DNA from: Candidatus Woesearchaeota archaeon
GTDB taxonomy: Archaea > Nanobdellota > Nanobdellia > Woesearchaeales > UBA9642
Reading direction: 5' to 3'
Assembly (NCBI GenBank): GCA_026002815.1
Contig: BPGB01000006.1
Span: 28,998 to 92,997 of the forward strand
DNA: 64,000 nucleotides
Of this stretch, positions 44,090-50,790 are shown piece by piece. The notes under the pieces are model-generated. The model searched no databases. It was given only the letters and a program-made list of their open reading frames with translations, and was not told the origin of the DNA. Within the stretch, counting starts at the first letter, position 1, and each line of letters starts with the position of its first letter. The position numbers were made by a program, and so were the translations under genes.

Positions 44090-45028
44090 TTATTCTTCAT
44101 CTGTATCATCTAACTCATATTCATTTTCGATAATAGATATATCTGTATTGAAATCCCTCGAACCTGTAATAAAATTCTTGATACTCCGTTTTATATCTTC
44201 AATATCTTCCCCAATTCCATCCATATCTTTATACTTTTGGACATCATTGTACCATTCGGCGGGGCTTTTTGTTTCAATATCTCTTATCCAAACCCCAAAA
44301 GACTCTGCACCACGATTATTCATGGCTGAATTTTTAATGGCGGGGGTAAGAGCAGTATTTTTCATAATTTCCTGTAAAGATTTTACAAGTCCATCAACGG
44401 GGTTGTTAGCCAGTCTTGCTTTACGAATTTCATTTTCTTTATGGCACAATTCCCTGATAAGCAATTCTTCTGCATAAGTTTCGCATTTGGTTGTTTCTTT
44501 CCATTTTGCAAATTTTTCTTCCAGAAAAACATACTCTTCTTCTGAAAGATTTTCACCCCAATCATCTCTCAACCGTTGAATATCTAATTCCTCATAATCT
44601 TCAAGTGTATCATTCTCTCTATAAATTATAGTTGGTTGATTAAAAGTCAAATCATTAGCATTTATATTGTAATTATTATTTGTAGAAACAATTCTTATAT
44701 ATGTTCCAAAAGGAGAATCAATAGGCTTACCGAGTGCTGTCATCTTATCCATAAGTTGAACGGTTTTTTCAACATAAACATCATCATAAATCACATTAAA
44801 TATTTTACATGCCAGAAGAAAAGTTTTTTTCCAATCTTTTTCAGAAGAATAAAAATTATTTGTAATTTCGTTTACACAATATCTACAGACACTCATATAT
44901 CCATTTGTATCAAGCAACTTATCAAAAGAGATATAATAATTCTTTCCAGCAACTAAACTTCTTCTACATCTCCGACAAGTTATCGTATCTAATTCATTTC
45001 TAGGTGCTGTTCTTTTCAATCGTTTCAT
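44090..45028 (-). CDS. Terminase small subunit candidate with zinc ribbon
   Basis: This 312-residue protein lies directly before terL. It has an N-terminal zinc site (ITCRRCRRSLVAGKNYYIS and SVCRYCVNEI, ~16-54), a central DWGENLSEEEYVFLEEKFAKW, and RELCHKENEIRKARLANNP, a pattern I know from proteins named small terminase subunits in large Gram-positive phages. The C-terminus is acidic (IENEYELDDTDEE). The zinc ribbon may recognise DNA at the packaging start. The role is by pattern and position. Confidence 0.65.
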   Translation of the reverse strand: MKRLKRTAPRNELDTITCRRCRRSLVAGKNYYISFDKLLDTNGYMSVCRYCVNEITNNFYSSEKDWKKTFLLACKIFNVIYDDVYVEKTVQLMDKMTALGKPIDSPFGTYIRIVSTNNNYNINANDLTFNQPTIIYRENDTLEDYEELDIQRLRDDWGENLSEEEYVFLEEKFAKWKETTKCETYAEELLIRELCHKENEIRKARLANNPVDGLVKSLQEIMKNTALTPAIKNSAMNNRGAESFGVWIRDIETKSPAEWYNDVQKYKDMDGIGEDIEDIKRSIKNFITGSRDFNTDISIIENEYELDDTDEE

Positions 45029-45037
45029 TCAAAACCT

Positions 45038-45985
45038 CTATTTTATAAGTAACATTTTCTTTTTAGATTTATCAAGTAAATTTTGCTTTCCTCTCGAAAA
45101 AGCACCGCACGAATTACAATAATAAGTCAACCATTCACCAGCGGGAGTATAGTATTTTCCCTTTTGATAAATATCACTGCTACCACAGTTCGGGCAAACT
45201 CGAATACTATCTTGATTAAAAACACCCATATTTGGATGAGAAATAAATGGAAGTATTTTAATATAAATATCTTCTGTGGCTAAAATATCACCCTTACAAT
45301 AATCCAGCATCTCAATCAGAGCATCTTCATCTCCGTTCATACACCTTTTCCAAAGTCCAATGCCTTCATTCTCTATTTTTTGATGAACCTTAAGAACTTT
45401 GGCTACATATTTCATAGAATTAGAATGAAAATAAAATGTCTTTTTTATTTCCTGATAAACATCTACAATTTGCTTTGGTGGTAAAGGTTTAAGACCATTT
45501 TCTATCAGGCGAGTATTAAGTATTTTCATATCAAAATTTTTAAGATTATAACCGACTAAAATATCTGCCTCTGATATAATCTCAATCAAATTCTTTATAA
45601 TACTCAAATCATTACCTTCCAATGCCTCATCTGAATTTAATCGAAATCCATAAATTTCATTATCATAAAGATATTTTCCAGCCCAAGTAAGAATATAGGG
45701 GGTTTGCATAACCGAATCTGGGCTTAAATATGCACCAAAATAACTGAAAGTATAGGCTATCAAGGGGCTTGTTTCTAAATCAAAAATAAATATTTTTTTA
45801 TTAACTGGTTTATGATAATTGAAATTATCTGTTTTGTATCTCTTTCTAGCCCTTCTAAAAGCAGAGCGTAAGGCTTCTGGACTCGGATAACCATACAAAA
45901 GAGCAAGGTCATCTGTCCAAAATTTATCTTTTATGTCTTTTTTTTGCCACACTTCATAGAGAGCATCAAAGATTTCCCTGTTCAT
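45038..45985 (-). CDS. DEDD 3'-5' exonuclease with zinc ribbon
   Basis: This 315-residue protein has a short helical N-terminal domain (WTDDLALLYGYPSPEALRSA, perhaps DNA-binding HTH), then an RNase H-like DEDD nuclease: D69 and E71 in FDLETSPLIAY, NLKNFDMKILNTRL with the third acid, and YCKGDILATEDIY with the fourth. A C-terminal zinc ribbon (RVCPNCGSSD and YYCNSCGAF) follows at ~255-290. It is separate from the polymerase proofreading domain and lies next to the terminase genes, so it may trim DNA during packaging or degrade host DNA. Confidence 0.8.
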   Translation of the reverse strand: MNREIFDALYEVWQKKDIKDKFWTDDLALLYGYPSPEALRSAFRRARKRYKTDNFNYHKPVNKKIFIFDLETSPLIAYTFSYFGAYLSPDSVMQTPYILTWAGKYLYDNEIYGFRLNSDEALEGNDLSIIKNLIEIISEADILVGYNLKNFDMKILNTRLIENGLKPLPPKQIVDVYQEIKKTFYFHSNSMKYVAKVLKVHQKIENEGIGLWKRCMNGDEDALIEMLDYCKGDILATEDIYIKILPFISHPNMGVFNQDSIRVCPNCGSSDIYQKGKYYTPAGEWLTYYCNSCGAFSRGKQNLLDKSKKKMLLIK

Positions 45986-45998
45986 AAAGTATCCTTTT

Positions 45999-46316
45999 TT
46001 ATTTGCTTACAATTTCCAATATAATTTTTCTTTTTATTTCTCTTTGTTCTGGGCTTGAATTTGTTTTTGCAAACAAATTAATTTCATATAGTTTATATAA
46101 CTCACCGCCAGAAACCCATACGACAACTGCCTTACCATCATCCGTAATATAATCATTAACAATTGTAATTCCAGAAGAACTTGTAACCGTATAGGTTGTA
46201 ATAATTTCATCGCTTTCAAGATAATCCCGATATTCAGTTACTCCGTGAGTATTCGGGGCAAAATCAAACATATAATCAAGCACTTCCAAAGGGTCTTTTT
46301 TAAAAGTATTATTCAT
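45999..46316 (-). CDS. Small structural protein
   Basis: This 105-residue protein contains KDPLEVLDYMFDFAPNTHG, then DEIITTYTVTSSSGITIV and AVVVWVSGGELYKLYEINLF, TNSSPEQREIKRKIILEIV. The pattern (K-D-P-x-E-x-L-D-Y, then W-x-S-G-G with Y, then conserved R) occurs in small phage head or fibre proteins where residues form a beta sandwich. I recognise the pattern but not an experimentally known role. It follows the 124-residue fibre-type protein with a 15 base gap. It is probably a virion protein. Confidence 0.6.
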   Translation of the reverse strand: MNNTFKKDPLEVLDYMFDFAPNTHGVTEYRDYLESDEIITTYTVTSSSGITIVNDYITDDGKAVVVWVSGGELYKLYEINLFAKTNSSPEQREIKRKIILEIVSK

Positions 46317-46331
46317 TTTTCCTCATCAGAA

Positions 46332-46706
46332 TTAATTGAATACAATTACAAAATCTCCTGATTGAAACCTGAAAGTATCACCAGAATTGACAACCTTACT
46401 GCCCGTCAATGAACCAGACATTAAGAAAGAACCACCCGTAGAAGCATTCCAGATACCAGCCCAAAGCACATTGGTAGCAGGCATATTTGTAAAGTCAATG
46501 TTACTCGAATTAGCCGTACTTTTATTGCTAGCCACATTCAAAGTCATGGCTTGCCGTGCATAAGAACCACCCGAAACTTCATTACTACCCGTATCATTCG
46601 GCTGTGCCGTATGAAGAGATACATAAATCGTTGAAGGTGGAGTATAGGATTGATTTCTTAACATGTGGTCAATAATCACATTTCCAAAAAATGTAGTTAA
46701 TGGCAT
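46332..46706 (-). CDS. Tail fibre/minor structural protein
   Basis: This 124-residue protein starts MPLTTFFGNVIIDHMLRNQ and has TIYVSLHTAQPNDTGSNEVS, GGSYARQAMTLNVAS, IWNASTGGSFLMSGSLTGSK and a final GDTFRFQSGDFVIVF. This is a widespread phage family with YVxLHTAxP and GGSYARxxV, usually labelled tail fibre or minor capsid protein, and often found beside other fibre genes. Most of it should be beta sheet. Its neighbour at 46728 is a larger fibre-like protein. The location of the protein in the virion is unknown. Confidence 0.7.
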   Translation of the reverse strand: MPLTTFFGNVIIDHMLRNQSYTPPSTIYVSLHTAQPNDTGSNEVSGGSYARQAMTLNVASNKSTANSSNIDFTNMPATNVLWAGIWNASTGGSFLMSGSLTGSKVVNSGDTFRFQSGDFVIVFN

Positions 46707-46727
46707 TTTATTTTACTCCTTTATTTT

Positions 46728-48461
46728 TTAGTTTTTATCGAAAAATCTTCTATTTTCAAAATCAATTAGGAAAACTCTACCTTCTTTATCCACAATATAC
46801 AATCTATTTTCATAAGGAATAATATATGTTCTCCCGCTTGGGGGAAGATTAATAATCGGACTTGGAATATAACCGACAGGTAAAATTTGTCCACTTTGAT
46901 ATAAACTTGAAACTGCATCAATCAATAATCTTGCCGAAACTGTAACATCTCCCTTATTTTCGAGGATATTTTGACCCAATAAATAAATAAGACTATTAAT
47001 TAATTCAAAATTTTGAATTTCTATTAAAGACTGACCTGTAATAATTTTGTATGCAAGGGCTTGTAATTCTGAATTTCCAGACAGAAAAGCACTTCCTTCT
47101 ACCAATCCGCCCACAAATCCTGTGGCAATTAAATATGCCAGCATGGAAAGATTTGTTTGAGAAACAATATTCAATATCCCTGTAATTTGATTTAAATTAA
47201 TTCCAAAAAGATTAGCAACGGCTAATTGTATCAGAAGAGATTCGACCTGAATTACAGTATTTTCTTCAAGAGTAGCACTCGATATTTGATTAACTATTCC
47301 TTCTATGTCAATTTCGGAAAGATTATGAGTCTGTGCCTGAACCAAAATTTCTTTCAAAGCCAGAAGATTTAAATAAATTTGATTTAATATGAAAACTTCT
47401 GCTGTAACAAGCCCTGCTTCCTCATAAGTAATTGAAGTCAGCAAGGTATTTACTAAATTGAGTAAACCTCTAATTTCTATCTTTCCAGAAACATTTGTTT
47501 GAAGTAAATTACTCAATTGTGTCAAACCATAAGTCATATTACGGGGATACAACTGATTCAGGTTTTGAATATTGATATTCAATTGTGATAAAATTAGTTT
47601 AATACCAGCAGAATCAATTCTGGATTGATTATTTATCTGTATAAGTGCATTGATAATATTCTTTGGACTTAAACTGTACAGAGAATTAGCAACCTGTTGA
47701 GATTGTCCTCTAATTTCTAAAATAGAAAAAGTGGAATTATCTAATCTTCCAGAAAACTGCCCATTTGCTAAAATTTGTTTTTGGGATAAAAGATTTTCAT
47801 TTATTATCCCCTGCACCTGACTACTAGCAAGGGCAATATTAACTGGAATACTGGAATAAGTATGTTGCCCCGAAAGAACCGCACTACCAGAAACAATATT
47901 TCCACTCCCAGAAGAAGTATAATCTATAATCAAATTAGCCGTCAGACTAGAATCGCCTTCAAAAGACCTAGTCAAACAACCCTGCACCGAATTATTATTA
48001 GCAAGCCATATAATACTTAAATTAAAATTTTCACTTCTTCCAGAACGATTACAAATTTCCTGAATAATGTTTGATATATCTGGACTATCTACCCAACCGT
48101 TTGGAGAAGAGCCAATAACATTAGTGGCAACCCATGACACACTCCCGCTGGTTCTCGCCCTGCTACTAATATTATAGGCAGTCGTAGTTAATAGATTAGA
48201 ATTATCTACTGCTTCCCCGTAAAATACCCCATTTGGATTGTCATTATTGGTATCATAAAACCACAGTTTTAATTTAGCCGAATTAATCGTAGCACCAATT
48301 GGAATACTTGTATTAAATAACCACAATGCCCACCACTGGGCAGAAGAATTTGTAGAAGATGTCATATTAACCCCAATAGTGTCTATCTGCATCTGTCCAT
48401 TTGAAACTCTTTCATTCCCGTCTGCACTTCCGCTAGTTACCGTAAAAGTCACTTCCGTCAT
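46728..48461 (-). CDS. Fibre-like protein with DNRLRE-type beta domain
   Basis: This 577-residue protein has an N-terminal ~180-residue beta domain (WALWLFNTSIPIGATINSAK, LKLWFYDTNNDNPNGVFYG, SPDISNIIQEICNRSG, NLSIIWLANN) that resembles DNRLRE or carbohydrate-binding sandwich modules, which are often on cell-surface proteins. Residues ~200-500 are Leu/Ile/Gln-rich repeats (QLYPRNMTYGLTQLSNLL, VNTLLTSITYEEAGLVTAEV) that look like a helical stalk. The C-terminus ends with YIIPYENRLYIVDKEGRVF. It could bind glycans as an accessory fibre. Confidence 0.55.
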   Translation of the reverse strand: MTEVTFTVTSGSADGNERVSNGQMQIDTIGVNMTSSTNSSAQWWALWLFNTSIPIGATINSAKLKLWFYDTNNDNPNGVFYGEAVDNSNLLTTTAYNISSRARTSGSVSWVATNVIGSSPNGWVDSPDISNIIQEICNRSGRSENFNLSIIWLANNNSVQGCLTRSFEGDSSLTANLIIDYTSSGSGNIVSGSAVLSGQHTYSSIPVNIALASSQVQGIINENLLSQKQILANGQFSGRLDNSTFSILEIRGQSQQVANSLYSLSPKNIINALIQINNQSRIDSAGIKLILSQLNINIQNLNQLYPRNMTYGLTQLSNLLQTNVSGKIEIRGLLNLVNTLLTSITYEEAGLVTAEVFILNQIYLNLLALKEILVQAQTHNLSEIDIEGIVNQISSATLEENTVIQVESLLIQLAVANLFGINLNQITGILNIVSQTNLSMLAYLIATGFVGGLVEGSAFLSGNSELQALAYKIITGQSLIEIQNFELINSLIYLLGQNILENKGDVTVSARLLIDAVSSLYQSGQILPVGYIPSPIINLPPSGRTYIIPYENRLYIVDKEGRVFLIDFENRRFFDKN

Positions 48462-48477
48462 TTTAAAATCCTATTTT

Positions 48478-48885
48478 TTATTCTTCAAATTCATTATCTA
48501 ATTCATCCGAAATATCATCATTACTTAATTCCCAATTTTCAATTTCTTTTTCTAAAATTTCATCTATATCTTCTTTGTTAGGATGTCTAAATGTTCTTGG
48601 AAATTTCGCAACAATTTGTTTTGGGGTTAAATATTTATTTACATCCGTAGCATAAGTTAAATTTTTCATCGTATTTTCAGACAACTTACGCCTAATTACT
48701 TTTACTCGTATAAATCCACCAATCGAAATCGGTATCTCCAATGTAATCAATCTTTTAAAAACCGTAATAAGACCTTTTAAAAATATACGAGTATCCGCCT
48801 TCGTAAACCCAGTTTCACTCGCAATCAAACTAACCATCTCGGCAAATTTGACAGGGTCATTTTTATCAATTTCTTCCCATTTCAT
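48478..48885 (-). CDS. HU-like DNA-binding protein
   Basis: This 135-residue protein is the first gene of the late region. The N-terminal part FAEMVSLIASETGFTKADTR, FLKGLITVFKRLITLEIPIS and IGGFIRVKVIRRKLSENT match the HU/IHF plan: two helices, then a beta arm starting at G-G-F-x-x-V. The expected Pro at the arm tip is not seen. The C-terminal ~40 residues are very acidic (DEILEKEIENWELSNDDISD), unlike HU. It could bind or bend DNA to regulate late transcription or packaging. GGAG lies before the ATG. Confidence 0.55.
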   Translation of the reverse strand: MKWEEIDKNDPVKFAEMVSLIASETGFTKADTRIFLKGLITVFKRLITLEIPISIGGFIRVKVIRRKLSENTMKNLTYATDVNKYLTPKQIVAKFPRTFRHPNKEDIDEILEKEIENWELSNDDISDELDNEFEE

Positions 48886-49012
48886 TTTTTTATTTTCTCC
48901 ACAAAAATTTTAATTTTCCAAATTATTTTTTAAAGTTTTCCACAAACTTTTTTCTTTTTCCAAATGAAAATTGGTGTTTCCTCTCCACCGTGCATATATT
49001 TTTATTATTACT

Positions 49013-49073
49013 TGATATTAATTAATTAATTAATATTAATTAATTAATTAATACTTATATATATTAATTAATA
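49013..49073. repeat. (TTAATTAA)n AT-rich tract 1
   Basis: Nearly pure TTAA repeats in two runs split by one irregular step, followed by a second short run. A similar tract lies at 59325-59382. Low melting stability would suit strand opening at an origin or promoter. Confidence 0.8.
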
Positions 49074-49104
49074 CTCCCTTTCATATTAAAGAAATTTACC
49101 TATG

Positions 49105-49141
49105 CGTTTTATAGGTAAGAAAGTTTCTAACCTATAAAACG
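49105..49141. repeat. 37-bp imperfect palindrome
   Basis: Outer arms CGTTTTATAGGT and ACCTATAAAACG are exact; the inner six bases per arm continue the match with one mismatch around a central G. A third partial copy of the arm motif (TTACCTAT) lies just left at 49097. No T-run follows on either strand, so it is a better candidate for a protein or recombinase site than for a terminator. Confidence 0.75.
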
Positions 49142-49231
49142 AAATAAGTTTGCACCGTTGTAAAATTTTTTGAGAAAAAATGGGCTTTTTTGGTGCTTTT
49201 AAAGAGTATTTTAGTAATTTTGTAAAAGTGC

Positions 49232-49330
49232 GATTCTTTAACATTTGAATTGGATTCTTTAACATTTCGATTCGATTCTTTAAGATTCGAATTGGATTCT
49301 TTAACATTTGATTTGGATTCTTTAACATTT
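49232..49330 (+). repeat. Five 21-bp direct repeats (iteron-like array)
   Basis: ATTCTTTAA (one A-to-G variant flank) begins at 49233, 49254, 49275, 49296 and 49317: exact 21-bp spacing, two turns of DNA. Copies 2 and 4 contain GAATTGGATTCTTTAA, identical to the operator before the 56.8-kb promoter. The array starts 7 bases beyond the stop of the Mom-like gene. Confidence 0.9.
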
Positions 49331-49336
49331 AAAAAT

Positions 49337-49981
49337 TTATTCATTTTCAAGTGTTTTAGGGTATGGTTTAGCAATGTTTTTGATTTGTTTTGCAATAGAT
49401 TTATTGAGGGGAAAGAGGTATTTATATTTTAGTTTTGATTTTACAAATTCTGCGTTAGGGTCAACATTTTCTTTCAGGTAATAGATAGAAGAAGTTTTAT
49501 ATTTATTATAGATGGTTTTTCTGTGATAAATTTGATTATTCAATTTAATTCTTGGTTCCTCATCGGTTGTACCGACATAAATCCAGTTATTAGCCTGATA
49601 GATTTTACCGATATGACCCTGTTCCGAATCGGCATAACTGACCAGCAATTGTATTTCTGGATAGTTTTCTTTCAGCATTTTTATACAAATAGAAAGTATT
49701 TTGGTTACGGGATTAGCATGGGTAGTAAGGGCTACTCTGCATAATTCTCTTATTTCATAATGTTTCAATTTATATTGATTAGCAATATTATAATTTGAAC
49801 CGTATCCAAAAACAACTGCACCGATGAACTGACCATTTTCCCAAACGGCAAAGTTTATACTATTACCAGCGGGCATCTTATGAGAGTAATGCCATTTTTC
49901 TACTGCAAATTTAGCCATCTGCCTGCTACAAAACTCAATATGTAAATCTTTTTGTTCAAGTTCTTGAAATATATTTAGCAT
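49337..49981 (-). CDS. mom: Mom-like DNA modification enzyme (GNAT fold)
   Basis: This 214-residue protein resembles phage Mu Mom, which changes adenine to N6-carbamoylmethyladenine and blocks host restriction. Visible: FAVEKWHYSHKMPAGNSINF, VWENGQFIGAVVFGYGSNYN, EIRELCRVALTTHANPVTK, LSICIKMLKENYPEIQLLVS and YADSEQGHIGKIYQANNWIY. The family S-x-x-x-x-G near the start, R-E-L-x-R and YAD..GH..G.IY.A.NW are all in order. It follows a zinc-ribbon gene in the operon led by the RNA polymerase, with its stop at the repeat array. The Mu enzyme is known experimentally; the activity here is inferred. Confidence 0.78.
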   Translation of the reverse strand: MLNIFQELEQKDLHIEFCSRQMAKFAVEKWHYSHKMPAGNSINFAVWENGQFIGAVVFGYGSNYNIANQYKLKHYEIRELCRVALTTHANPVTKILSICIKMLKENYPEIQLLVSYADSEQGHIGKIYQANNWIYVGTTDEEPRIKLNNQIYHRKTIYNKYKTSSIYYLKENVDPNAEFVKSKLKYKYLFPLNKSIAKQIKNIAKPYPKTLENE

Positions 49982-49983
49982 AA

Positions 49984-50790
49984 CTATTCCATGTTTTGAA
50001 ATTCTTGTTTAATTGTTTGAGTGAGATGATTTTTAATTTCTTTCTTTGCATTCAACTTCATCTGATAAGCACAATCACTACAATATTTTCTGGAAGTAAT
50101 TTTAGCCAATCTTTTTTTGCAACTTTCACATTCAATAATTTTTGCACCTTTATATTCCTGATAATAAGTAATTGGATTATTGTTCAATACTTTTAAAATT
50201 GCTTGAGAATCTGGATAAAAATAATTAATAATCCAAGTCTTTTTACTATAAATTGTAGGAGTAATTAAACCGTGTTTGGTCATTTCGTGCTTGTATTTTT
50301 TCCACTTCTTAAAAGATATTCTAACTTCTGCAAGCCACAAAATATCTTCTATGCTTGCATATAAATACAAATAATCTTTTATAGGGAAAGGATTTTCTTC
50401 TTTCAACCTTGTCGTATAATACTTAAAGGCTTTGGCAAGATACAACATCATAAACAATATCCGCCTGCATTCCTCATTTTCTTTTTCTGAAAGATAATTA
50501 AACGATTCAATTACTTCCATTTCCCACTCATTAATAAAAATTTCTCCAACTATCCTGAACCCATGCTTTTTTGCATAAGTAATTGCACGGGTTACCTTAT
50601 AAAAATGCTTTGCCTGTACATACTCATCTGTCTTTTCTAAATACTCCTCTATATTCCTTACTATTGTATTTCCTTTCAATAATTTTTCAAATAATAAAAC
50701 TGCATAAAGATTAATTTCTTTTTGGGTGCGTAAAGGTTTTTCTTTTTCAATAATCTTTTTTATATAGGATTTCTCATCTAAAATTATCAT
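49984..50790 (-). CDS. Zinc-ribbon protein, unknown
   Basis: This 268-residue protein has a largely helical N-terminal ~200 residues (QAKHFYKVTRAITYAKKHG, ILFMMLYLAKAFKYYTTRL) and a C-terminal zinc site: IIECESCKKRLA and YCSDCAYQMK (~221-245). It ends in a helix (KKEIKNHLTQTIKQEF). It overlaps the RNA polymerase gene by 4 bases and is 2 bases from mom, so the three proteins are made from one mRNA. It could be a transcription partner of the polymerase or a helper for modification, from context only. Confidence 0.55.
   Translation of the reverse strand: MIILDEKSYIKKIIEKEKPLRTQKEINLYAVLLFEKLLKGNTIVRNIEEYLEKTDEYVQAKHFYKVTRAITYAKKHGFRIVGEIFINEWEMEVIESFNYLSEKENEECRRILFMMLYLAKAFKYYTTRLKEENPFPIKDYLYLYASIEDILWLAEVRISFKKWKKYKHEMTKHGLITPTIYSKKTWIINYFYPDSQAILKVLNNNPITYYQEYKGAKIIECESCKKRLAKITSRKYCSDCAYQMKLNAKKEIKNHLTQTIKQEFQNME

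Larger units (their letters stand above)
48886..49336. promoter_or_regulatory. Non-coding control region between late and early minus-strand operons
   Basis: The 451 bp hold no convincing gene. From left to right there is a late-operon leader, a TTAATTAA tract (49013-49073), a large imperfect palindrome (49105-49141) and five 21-bp repeats (49233-49325). No consensus sigma70 promoter for the late genes was found. Repeats, palindrome and AT-rich tract together resemble an iteron origin or a regulator-controlled late promoter. Confidence 0.6.

Noticed and set aside
49086..49432. Open frames with repeated NVKES, MLKNP or DSLTF units on both strands
   Set aside because: They are open only because of the 21-bp repeats, whose period is a multiple of three; they lack ribosome sites and overlap the real Mom-like gene.
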